A stretch of DNA of 18,958 nt from JABCPO02 sp963513115 (GTDB lineage Bacteria > Bacillota > Clostridia > TANB77 > CAG-508): positions 1-18,958 of the forward strand of contig CAUPPN010000005.1 of NCBI GenBank assembly GCA_963513115.1, read 5' to 3'. The translations under genes were made by a program, and so were the position numbers. How positions within the stretch are numbered: position 1 is the first letter of the stretch; every line of letters begins with the position of its first letter. The notes beneath the pieces are model-generated. The model was not told the DNA's origin. It worked only from the letters and a program-made list of their open reading frames with translations, and did no database searches. Shown here piece after piece: positions 7,936 to 14,119 of the stretch.

Positions 7936-9897
7936 TTATCTTTTTCCATTAAACTTTTTAGCATTTAATCTTTGTACTTGTGTATTTAAGTTTGTATCAA
8001 CGAATTCAAATTCTTTTGATGTCGGTCTAATCTCTATTATTGCAGTATCTTCTGCTATTTTAAGTAGTCCTTGTCCTACTGTTGCTATTGTTAAAAATGA
8101 TGCCTCTCCCTGACTTAGTTTAAATGTGTCTTTTATATATTCTATTTCAGATGCGTCTTGTCCCAAAAATAGTTTTGTATCAGCAGATGTTATAACTGCT
8201 TGAACTGCAGACATTTCGTAAAAATCTTGGAATCTCTGTGAAATTAACGCAAGTGAAACATTTCTTTTTCTGGCTCTTCTTGCCATTGTATTTAAGAAAT
8301 CTACAGCTTCAGGATATGGAAGTAACATCCATGCCTCGTCGACTATAACTCTTTTCTTTTTCGCTTTTCTCTTATCCTCGCTATTTCTTTTAACATATTT
8401 TTCCCAAACCCAAGAAAGTAGTATCTGTTGTGCAAGTGGTCTTGCAAATCTTTCTTCTAGTTGTGAAATATCTAAATTAATAAATGGTACATCGTCATAT
8501 AAGTCAAATGTAGATTGTCCATCAAAGTATGCAAGCTGTCCTCCAAACTCTCTTATATATTGTTTCATAACTTTAAGTAGATAATTATAATTATCTTTAA
8601 AATCCTTATTTTCAGCCATTTGAGCATGCTCTTGAAGTGCTCTATACCAGCTTCCTATTGTTGGCATTTTTTTCTTTTTATGTGTAATTATATCTTCATA
8701 TATACTAGATGGATTTGTTGTTATTCCAACTCTTTCATATTCTGAAGCAACTACTTCTGATATAATCTGTTTTGTTACCTCATCTACATTTTTATTTCTT
8801 GTACTTCCTCTTGCCATAGTAAGTAATGACTGTGTAACGTCTTCAACCTTACTTTGTACATTTAAAACAAGTTTTTCTTTTCCTGTTATTTCATCTTGTG
8901 TTATTTCTGGCTCTAAATCAAATATATTTATTATAGTTTTTGATGTAGGACTTATTACAACATTTACTCCACCTAATGTTTCAGCTATTCCTCCATATTC
9001 CCCTTCAACATCTAATGCAAGTGATTCAATTCCTTGAAGCACATATGATCTTGCAGTTATAACCTTAACTGTAACACCTTTACCAGCACCAGACTTACCA
9101 AAAATAACCATATTATAATTTGTAAGTTCTCTACTAAAATTATCATAAAGTATTGGTAATCCTGATTGTGCATTGAAACCTAAAGGTATTCCAGAGTCAT
9201 GTCCTATTTCAGAAGTTACAAATGGAAAAACAGTTCCCATAGAATTTCTATCAAATGTGAACTCTTTTTTTATCTTATTTTCATTATATGGCATATTAGA
9301 AATGAAGCCTTCGTCTTGAAGTGCCCATGCTGGTCTAACACCTAAAAGTGTTCTACCCATTTCTGATCCTAACTTTTCAGTATCTCTATCTAATTCCTCC
9401 AATGTATAATTAAACAATGTTGTAATTATAGATGCTTGAAAAACACTATTATATCCTGCTTCAATTTCGTCTCTTAATTGTTCCATTTCTGCTTTTTTGT
9501 TTGTAAGTGTTCTCGCTCTATTTACATTTCCTCTGTTTGTTTCAACTATTATTTCTGACTGTATTTCATTTATTTCCCTATTTAAATCTGTTTGTGATTT
9601 TCCAACAGGTATTGATCTTATGAATACCGAAGTATTTGCATCTCCAAAATCGTACATATCTCTTAATAGCTCAGGAAAAATTGCAGTTCTTGGAAGAGTA
9701 TTTGCAATCATAGTTCTTGCATACTTTGTCTTATTTGAAATTATTTCTATATGATTTGTATATGATGCATCTATACCTGAAGGTGCAATCAAATCTTTTA
9801 TTGTTGTTGCGTTTTTTCCAAATACAGTTTGCTCTTTTTCTTCTATTGTTTCTTCTACCACTTGGTCTTTTTTATTTTTTAATAATTTTTCAAACAT
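7936..9897 (-). CDS. VirB4/TrbE-family T4SS ATPase
   Basis: This cytoplasmic ATPase powers assembly and transport in type IV secretion. The protein is 653 residues, a little shorter than many VirB4 proteins. Residues 50-235 match the VirB4 N-terminal domain (SVFIRSIPVGKSQTDLN, then the GRTLLGVRPAWALQDEGF region). The P-loop is GKSGAGKG at 267-274, followed by ALDVEGEYG (294-302), the second conserved block. Walker B is RVIVDEAWMLL at 516-526, with Asp520-Glu521. Then come the Arg-rich ARRARKRNVSLALISQR block and TSADTKLFLGQ, typical of VirB4/TraC. The residue after the P-loop lysine is Gly rather than Ser/Thr. ATG at 9897 has GGA about eight bases upstream and follows the TraC-like gene by 28 bases. 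The part of VirB4 that normally lies further N-terminal may be supplied by that neighbouring gene. Confidence 0.93.
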   Translation of the reverse strand: MFEKLLKNKKDQVVEETIEEKEQTVFGKNATTIKDLIAPSGIDASYTNHIEIISNKTKYARTMIANTLPRTAIFPELLRDMYDFGDANTSVFIRSIPVGKSQTDLNREINEIQSEIIVETNRGNVNRARTLTNKKAEMEQLRDEIEAGYNSVFQASIITTLFNYTLEELDRDTEKLGSEMGRTLLGVRPAWALQDEGFISNMPYNENKIKKEFTFDRNSMGTVFPFVTSEIGHDSGIPLGFNAQSGLPILYDNFSRELTNYNMVIFGKSGAGKGVTVKVITARSYVLQGIESLALDVEGEYGGIAETLGGVNVVISPTSKTIINIFDLEPEITQDEITGKEKLVLNVQSKVEDVTQSLLTMARGSTRNKNVDEVTKQIISEVVASEYERVGITTNPSSIYEDIITHKKKKMPTIGSWYRALQEHAQMAENKDFKDNYNYLLKVMKQYIREFGGQLAYFDGQSTFDLYDDVPFINLDISQLEERFARPLAQQILLSWVWEKYVKRNSEDKRKAKKKRVIVDEAWMLLPYPEAVDFLNTMARRARKRNVSLALISQRFQDFYEMSAVQAVITSADTKLFLGQDASEIEYIKDTFKLSQGEASFLTIATVGQGLLKIAEDTAIIEIRPTSKEFEFVDTNLNTQVQRLNAKKFNGKR

Positions 9898-9925
9898 ACT
9901 TTTTCCTTTATCTTATTTTAATATT

Positions 9926-11326
9926 TTAATTATCTTCTATATCTTTTAATTCTTGTGAAAATTCTTGTTCCATAAATGTTTCACTTTGAAGTTTGTGTTT
10001 TTCTTCTTCAGATATTTCTAAATCATCTCTTATTCCATTATTATTTTTATCATTTTTTAGTCTCTCGTCTTCTAATTTCTGCTTTTCTACTTCTCTACTA
10101 TCTTCTAATTGTTTTTGTAATTCTGGATTTTTTTCTAATTCTTTTTTTACATCTTTATCTTGTTCAATATTTGCATTTTCTACTATTTTTTTAGCTTTTT
10201 CATATGTTTCTGGTATTAATACATCTTTTTTATCATCTATTAATTTACTTGCTTTTTGTTTTATTTGATCTGGCTTTTTAAGTTTCATATTAAGTATTTC
10301 TTTCTTTCTTTCTCTATCTGCTCTAATAATACTTGAAGTTGCAAGGTCTAATGCTGCTTTGCTTATATTCTTCTTAATTAATTTCTTTTGCTTTTCAATA
10401 TAATCTTCAGATTTAGTATATAATATTTCTTCATAATCAGTATTAAAGAATGTTTTTAGATTAATATTCTCCATCTCATCTCTATTAAATGCATTAAATA
10501 ATAATTCTATTAATTCTTCTGAATTTAATAGTTTTGATGAAACTCTTGAAGCTTGAAGTGCACTACTTAAGTTATTACATCTAGTAACAAGTTCTGTAAA
10601 CACAAGTTGTTCTTTCTCTTCTTGTGTATAGTCATTTACTTTTTGTCCAAGTTCATCTATTAAATATGATACAACTACATAAGTTTTTTGTTGCAAAACA
10701 TTCTTTTTTTGACTTAATTGTTCTGTATATTGAATAGAATCTACTGCATAATCGTATAAGTTTTCTCTTCTGCTTTTTTCATATCTTAGCATTTCTGCTC
10801 TTTTTCTATCACCTAATTTTTCTGCTTTTACTATTTCTTCTTCAGCTTTTTCTATATCATTACCGAAATCTTTTATTCTTTGATGATAATTATCTAATAC
10901 GTCTTCAAAATTTACTCTTCTTGTTTGAACATATAATTGAACTGGAAATCTTAATGCATTTAAAAATTGTAAAAACCCTTCTTCAATTCCTAATTTTTCA
11001 TTTTCAGATCTCAAATCAAAGTTTACTCCACTACACTCTAAAACCATTACATATTCAGTTCCATTATTTCTAATTATCATTCCATCTCTAACTGTATCAA
11101 ATCCTAAAAAATCAATTATGCTTTCCCTTTTTAATACACCATGAAATCTACCATAGTCTTTTCTATTATTTGCTTCTTCCTTTTCTTTAGCCATATCATC
11201 TAACTTAGCAAAATCGTCTTCTACTTCTTTTTTGCTTAGTATAAACTTTTTATATGCATAAAGTGCAATTTGTATTAATGTAAGTATTACAATAAATAAT
11301 ATTATAATTTGTATTGTTGCATCCAT
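9926..11326 (-). CDS. Membrane-anchored TraC/VirB4-N-like T4SS protein
   Basis: This 466-residue protein has one N-terminal membrane helix (about 6-25). A domain at about 58-225 follows, with KRESIIDFLGFDTVRDGMI, then EYVMVLECSGVNF and FLNALRFPVQLYVQTRRV. This pattern resembles the N-terminal substrate/assembly domain of VirB4/TraC and of the TraC-like proteins encoded next to PrgI in Gram-positive elements. There is no P-loop, so it is not an ATPase. From about 145 onward it is highly charged and likely coiled-coil. The tail carries DKNNNGIRDDLE (426-437), which looks like a calcium-binding loop. The ATG directly abuts the TAA of the PrgI-like gene. Its ribosome site (AAGGAG) lies inside the last codons of that gene, so the two are probably translationally coupled. 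I infer it works with the VirB4 ATPase next door. Confidence 0.75.
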   Translation of the reverse strand: MDATIQIIILFIVILTLIQIALYAYKKFILSKKEVEDDFAKLDDMAKEKEEANNRKDYGRFHGVLKRESIIDFLGFDTVRDGMIIRNNGTEYVMVLECSGVNFDLRSENEKLGIEEGFLQFLNALRFPVQLYVQTRRVNFEDVLDNYHQRIKDFGNDIEKAEEEIVKAEKLGDRKRAEMLRYEKSRRENLYDYAVDSIQYTEQLSQKKNVLQQKTYVVVSYLIDELGQKVNDYTQEEKEQLVFTELVTRCNNLSSALQASRVSSKLLNSEELIELLFNAFNRDEMENINLKTFFNTDYEEILYTKSEDYIEKQKKLIKKNISKAALDLATSSIIRADRERKKEILNMKLKKPDQIKQKASKLIDDKKDVLIPETYEKAKKIVENANIEQDKDVKKELEKNPELQKQLEDSREVEKQKLEDERLKNDKNNNGIRDDLEISEEEKHKLQSETFMEQEFSQELKDIEDN

Positions 11327-11662
11327 TTATACTCCTTCGTCGATCACTTTAAGTGATCTTCTTGATTTATATTTTATATATGTAACTATTACTTGATGTA
11401 GGTATAACCCTTGTACGTCTTTTGTAGCCGGTATAAAGCTTATTGGCCTTATTGGTACAGTTCCCATTAAAAATCCAAATGCACCTATAAGCCCTATTAT
11501 TATATACATTAAGGTTCTTGATGGTATAATAATTTTTACTATAGCCCCAATAATAAAGCCAAGTACTAAAAATACTAATGTATACAATAATGATCTAATT
11601 GAAAATATAGAAAAAAGTCGAGTTTCACTTTTCTTTTCTCTTGGTATTTCATGTTTTGTCAT
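11327..11662 (-). CDS. PrgI/TcpE-like (VirB3-type) T4SS membrane protein
   Basis: This small inner-membrane protein of 111 residues, the usual PrgI/TcpE size, has a short N-terminal cytoplasmic stretch and two adjacent hydrophobic helices (about 26-48 and 51-70). A conserved-looking tail follows: VPIRPISFIPATKDVQGLYL, then a YIKYKSRRS basic end. Gene order pilin - PrgI - TraC/VirB4 - VirB6 is the standard Gram-positive T4SS arrangement, where this protein plays the VirB3 role beside VirB4. ATG at 11662 follows AGGAGG with good spacing, 13 bases after the pilin stop. Its own stop touches the start of the TraC-like gene. Confidence 0.8.
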   Translation of the reverse strand: MTKHEIPREKKSETRLFSIFSIRSLLYTLVFLVLGFIIGAIVKIIIPSRTLMYIIIGLIGAFGFLMGTVPIRPISFIPATKDVQGLYLHQVIVTYIKYKSRRSLKVIDEGV

Positions 11663-11675
11663 TCTATCCTCCTAC

Positions 11676-12134
11676 TTATTGCTGTAATTTTTCAAGCACT
11701 GATACAACCATTGCCCAAATTGGATATGCTAATGCAAATATTCCAACTGCTACTGCAAATGCAGTAAGTGATTCTTTAAGCTCTGCCGTTTTCTTGGTAT
11801 CACCTGTTGCTCCTGCAGATGCAAATTTAATACCTAAATATATTGCTCCACCTACTGCAACTGCCATACCAATTGATATAAGAACATCTCCTAATGGTTT
11901 TATTTGCCTTGCAAATGATTCTCCAATTACTCCAGGATTTACTCCATCGCTTCCTTGTTTACCCCTATTTAAAAATTCAGATGCACCATTAAATACATTT
12001 GAGATACTAAAACTTTCATTTTCGGCATATACATTGCTATTTAATACTACTAAATTAATAAATAAAAGTGTTAAAATCAATAAAATTGTTCTATTTATTA
12101 TTTTCTTTCTTTTTATTGTTATCATCTTTTTCAT
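11676..12134 (-). CDS. VirB2/TrbC-like pilin, first gene of the T4SS operon
   Basis: This 152-residue precursor starts with a long basic n-region (MKKMITIKRKKIINR). A hydrophobic core at 16-32 and a likely signal-peptidase site after VYA (37) follow. The mature part has a Gly/Asn-rich stretch (43-72) and two hydrophobic helices (about 84-103 and 124-147), separated by a small polar loop containing SAGATGDTKK. The GGAIYLGIKF segment at the end of the first helix matches the GIKY segment in the + strand pilin-like proteins. This is the layout of VirB2/TrbC pilins, which form the secretion pilus or a membrane-bound pilin pool. ATG at 12134 follows AGGAAAG. It is the promoter-proximal gene of the - strand operon, as often for major pilins. 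Confidence 0.8.
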   Translation of the reverse strand: MKKMITIKRKKIINRTILLILTLLFINLVVLNSNVYAENESFSISNVFNGASEFLNRGKQGSDGVNPGVIGESFARQIKPLGDVLISIGMAVAVGGAIYLGIKFASAGATGDTKKTAELKESLTAFAVAVGIFALAYPIWAMVVSVLEKLQQ

Positions 12135-12295
12135 ATATCTTTCCTGTTTAATTTTTTAGTTTTATTATTAATTAATTATTATAGAATTTTTATTTCATAT
12201 ATTTTTCATTATGTTTTGCTAATATACATACTTTTATAGTTAATAATTTAATTTTAATAAACAAATTCTATAAAATTTACATTTATATATTATAC

Positions 12296-12324
12296 ATTAT
12301 ATGTTTCTATAAAAATTAATTCAA
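12296..12324 (-). promoter_or_regulatory. Candidate promoter of the T4SS operon
   Basis: On the - strand, TTGAAT (12319-12324) is separated by 17 bases from a perfect TATAAT (12296-12301). This predicts a transcript start near 12289 and a leader of about 155 bases before the pilin ATG. A second candidate overlaps it (TTGTCA at 12330-12335 with TATAGA at 12306-12311, 18-base spacer). In such AT-rich DNA, chance matches are common. Confidence 0.45.
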
Positions 12325-12535
12325 TTTTGTGACAATATCTTTAAAATAAAATATATAATTAATAACATTTATAATTTTTTAACTGTATCATACTTTTTTA
12401 TTTTCTACATATTTTGTTTTTCATTTTTACTTTCTTTTATTTTAAAGAGTAATATATAATAATAACATATTTTTCATATATTACAATATCTATAATTATA
12501 TTTTTTACGATTTTTTGTTACATTTATAATTATTT

Positions 12536-12549
12536 AAATATGCATATTT
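12536..12549. promoter_or_regulatory. 14-bp perfect palindrome overlapping a -35 box (possible operator)
   Basis: AAATATGCATATTT reads the same on both strands and overlaps the first two bases of the -35 box of the + strand pilin promoter (TTGACT, 12548-12553). The position suits a repressor or activator site. No regulator gene is present in the window, and AT-rich palindromes also arise by chance. Confidence 0.4.
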
Positions 12550-12576
12550 GACTAAATTACTTTTTATAAATATAAT
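12548..12576 (+). promoter_or_regulatory. Near-consensus sigma-A promoter for the + strand pilin gene
   Basis: TTGACT at 12548-12553 and TATAAT at 12571-12576 are exactly 17 bases apart, 11 of 12 consensus positions. The start of transcription should be near 12583, giving a leader of about 73 bases before ATG 12656. Confidence 0.85.
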
Positions 12577-12583
12577 ATCTATA

Positions 12584-12646
12584 TGTAGGAAACTACACAA
12601 TATATATTGTGTAATCTATAAGATTAACACAGAATTGAAATTTCAA
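12584..12646 (+). promoter_or_regulatory. Structured pilin mRNA leader with overlapping alternative hairpins
   Basis: Four hairpins can be drawn just after the predicted transcript start. A: a 5-bp stem with a GAAA tetraloop (12584-12597). B: a 20-bp perfect palindrome (12594-12613) folding as an 8-bp stem with an AUAU loop. C: GTGTAATCT with AGATTAACAC, one bulged A (12609-12630). D: a 12-bp palindrome TTGAAATTTCAA (12635-12646), whose right arm touches the ribosome site AAGGAGG (12645-12651). B uses bases of both A and C, so B excludes A plus C. No known riboswitch consensus is recognised. The 20-bp palindrome could instead be a DNA operator. Confidence 0.5.
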
Positions 12647-12655
12647 GGAGGAATC

Positions 12656-13018
12656 ATGAAAAAAACTACAAAAAAATCATTAGCTAAAATAGCTATGATG
12701 TTAGTAACATTAGCAATGGTATTTGGTATAAGATCATTTGCAGGTGATTTAAGGTTTACACCAAAAACACCTAGTGATCCTAGAGCTAAAAACATAGCAA
12801 ATACTATAATAGGATTAATCCAATTTATAGGTGTTGCAATTGCTTTAGGTATGTTAATAATAATTGGTATTAAATATATTACTGCAGAACCATCAGAAAA
12901 AGCAAATATAAAAGACCAATCACTAGTATACCTATTTGGTGCAATACTAATTTTTGCAGCAACTGGAATATTAGAAGCAGTAAAAGGTTTAGTAAAAAAT
13001 CTAGAGACTGCACAGTAA
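12656..13018 (+). CDS. Pilin-like T4SS small membrane protein, paralog 1
   Basis: This 120-residue precursor has a signal peptide (basic MKKTTKKSLAK, core 11-25, likely cleavage after SFA at 29). A short polar Pro-containing mature N-terminus follows, then two hydrophobic helices, about 51-76 and 91-110. The first helix ends in GIKYIT and the second contains LFGAILIFAATGIL. The two-helix layout and GIKY motif match VirB2/TrbC-type pilins and the next gene downstream. I chose ATG 12656 because AAGGAGG lies four bases before it. The frame is open back to 12548, but that stretch is the promoter and structured leader. It is followed by its own terminator, so it forms a single-gene unit under a strong promoter, which suits an abundant subunit. 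Pilin identity is inferred from architecture and context. Confidence 0.78.
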   Translation: MKKTTKKSLAKIAMMLVTLAMVFGIRSFAGDLRFTPKTPSDPRAKNIANTIIGLIQFIGVAIALGMLIIIGIKYITAEPSEKANIKDQSLVYLFGAILIFAATGILEAVKGLVKNLETAQ

Positions 13019-13056
13019 TTAATACTATTTTAATTTTTAAAAAATTATTTAATATT

Positions 13057-13090
13057 AAAAAAAGATATATGAAAACATATATCTTTTTTT
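13057..13090 (+). terminator. Terminator after pilin paralog 1
   Basis: A perfect 15-bp A/T-rich stem (13057-13071 with 13076-13090) with a four-A loop ends in seven T. It lies 38 bases after the stop at 13016-13018. The mirror A-tract means it could also act on the - strand. Confidence 0.85.
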
Positions 13091-13110
13091 ATATAGATTA
13101 TATTGATATA

Positions 13111-13140
13111 TTGCTTTTTGCTCTTCTTGCATGTTATAAT
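13111..13140 (+). promoter_or_regulatory. Extended -10 promoter for pilin paralogs 2 and 3
   Basis: TGTTATAAT at 13132-13140 is a full extended -10 (TGnTATAAT). A partial -35, TTGCTT (13111-13116), lies 18 bases upstream. Transcription would start near 13147, about 37 bases before ATG 13184. Confidence 0.7.
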
Positions 13141-13183
13141 ATATATATGATATATGACATAGTATAATAATATGGAGGATACA

Positions 13184-13603
13184 ATGAATAAAAAGAAAAG
13201 AAAACTAATTATAATAACTACTTTAGTTTTAGCCTTAACATTTGCTTTTGCAATTTTTACAAATTCATATGCAACTACTGAAGCACCAAATACTGCAACT
13301 GCAATTGATGTTAACTCATTACAACCTAGTTTTAATAAAAATTCATCATCAAGTAAAACAATAATTAATTTAACAAGAAAAATTTTAGAAATTTTACAAG
13401 TTTTAGGTATAGCTATAGGACTAGTAATGTTAGTTATTATAGGTATTAAATATATTACAAGTGCAGGAAATAAAGATGAAGGACCTGAGATTAAAGATGT
13501 AATTAAAAAATATATTTTTGGAGCATTCCTAATATTTGGAGCAACTGGTATTCTAACTGTAATACAACAAATAGTTGCACAATTTGATACAGCCATAAAT
13601 TAA
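13184..13603 (+). CDS. Pilin-like T4SS small membrane protein, paralog 2
   Basis: This 139-residue precursor has a basic start (MNKKKRK), a hydrophobic core at 8-25 and a likely signal-peptidase site after SYA (30). A Ser/Thr/Asn-rich mature N-terminus (31-58) is followed by two helices, about 66-92 and 109-132. It shares with paralog 1 the block (A)IGLVMLVIIGIKYIT and the second-helix block IFGAFLIFGATGIL, so the two are clearly paralogs. I chose ATG 13184 over the in-frame ATG at 13172, because GGAGG (13174-13178) then sits five bases before the start; the earlier ATG overlaps that site and has none of its own. It is transcribed with paralog 3, which starts 17 bases after its stop. Confidence 0.78.
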   Translation: MNKKKRKLIIITTLVLALTFAFAIFTNSYATTEAPNTATAIDVNSLQPSFNKNSSSSKTIINLTRKILEILQVLGIAIGLVMLVIIGIKYITSAGNKDEGPEIKDVIKKYIFGAFLIFGATGILTVIQQIVAQFDTAIN

Positions 13604-13620
13604 TATAACAGGAGATTATT

Positions 13621-14001
13621 ATGAACTTAACAAAAGAAAAAAAGAAATTAACTCTTAAATATATAATAATTGTATTAATTGTAGCATTTTTTATTAATAC
13701 ATTTTCAAAATCATATGCATTTGGTGGCATTGTAGGCGCTATGAAGCCAACACCATCTAATGATCAAAAAATTACTACAATTGGTAATGAAATACTAGGA
13801 ATTATACAATTTATTGGTGTTGCAGTATTATTAGGTTCATTAATAACATTAGGTATAGTTTCTATAACTAATATAAATAGTAAAAAATTAGCAGATTTAA
13901 AAGATGGATTAGTTTTAATAATAGTAGGAGCAGCATTAATACTAGCTCCTGTAACTATTGTTAATGTAATATACTCTTCTGCAAAATCAGGAGTAAATTA
14001 A
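13621..14001 (+). CDS. Pilin-like T4SS small membrane protein, paralog 3 (divergent)
   Basis: This 126-residue precursor has a lysine-rich start (MNLTKEKKKL), a hydrophobic core at 13-27 and a likely cleavage after SYA (33). A short Gly/Pro mature N-terminus is followed by two helices, about 57-82 and 96-118. The first helix (ILGIIQFIGVAVLLGSLITLGI) aligns with paralog 1 (IIGLIQFIGVAIALGMLIIIGI). The GIKY motif, however, is replaced by GIVS, and the second helix has lost the FGATGIL pattern. It is thus a diverged member. AGGAGA at 13610-13615 gives a well-spaced ribosome site. It is the last gene of its unit and ends before the terminator at 14059-14091. A minor-pilin role is a guess. Confidence 0.72.
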   Translation: MNLTKEKKKLTLKYIIIVLIVAFFINTFSKSYAFGGIVGAMKPTPSNDQKITTIGNEILGIIQFIGVAVLLGSLITLGIVSITNINSKKLADLKDGLVLIIVGAALILAPVTIVNVIYSSAKSGVN

Positions 14002-14058
14002 TAAAAATTAAAATAAATAGAAAATATAATATAATATAAATAATAATAATAATATAAT

Positions 14059-14091
14059 AAAAAACGAGTAATTAACTTCTACTCGTTTTTT
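14059..14091. terminator. Bidirectional terminator between the pilin unit and murD
   Basis: An 11-12 bp stem (AAAAACGAGTA at 14060-14070 with TACTCGTTTTT at 14080-14090) closes a nine-base loop, with T-tracts on both strands. It ends the + strand pilin transcript and, 30 bases past the murD stop, the - strand housekeeping operon. Confidence 0.88.
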
Positions 14092-14119
14092 ATACTATTT
14101 TTATAGTATATATATCTAA

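Larger units (their letters stand above)
12135..12655. other. 521-base divergent regulatory region between the two pilin operons
   Basis: This is a non-coding, extremely AT-rich spacer between the - strand T4SS operon and the + strand pilin genes. It contains a candidate promoter for each direction, a 14-bp palindrome over the + strand -35 box, and a structured leader before the first + strand pilin. Between about 12310 and 12535 I see only A/T-rich sequence and no gene, tRNA or other RNA. The arrangement would allow coordinated or opposed control of the two pilin sets. Confidence 0.7.

Noticed and set aside
11641..12159. 172-codon + strand ORF opposite the VirB2-like pilin and PrgI genes
   Set aside because: It is antisense to well-supported genes, Pro/Ala/Thr-rich as expected from a reversed membrane-protein frame, and has no ribosome site.
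12583..12651. Known riboswitch (for example c-di-GMP class I or II) before the pilin gene
   Set aside because: The leader is too short and lacks the conserved bases of those classes. Only generic hairpins are seen.
12548..12655. Longer start for pilin paralog 1
   Set aside because: The extension begins with TTG inside the -35 box itself and runs through the leader hairpins. AAGGAGG marks ATG 12656 instead.
13045..13596. 183-codon - strand ORF opposite pilin paralog 2
   Set aside because: It crosses the terminator and promoter of the + strand unit and mirrors the paralog 2 coding frame. No ribosome site.
14002..14058. ATA/TAA short tandem repeats as a functional repeat
   Set aside because: The stretch is simple low-complexity A/T sequence before the terminator, common in this genome, with no unit structure of interest.
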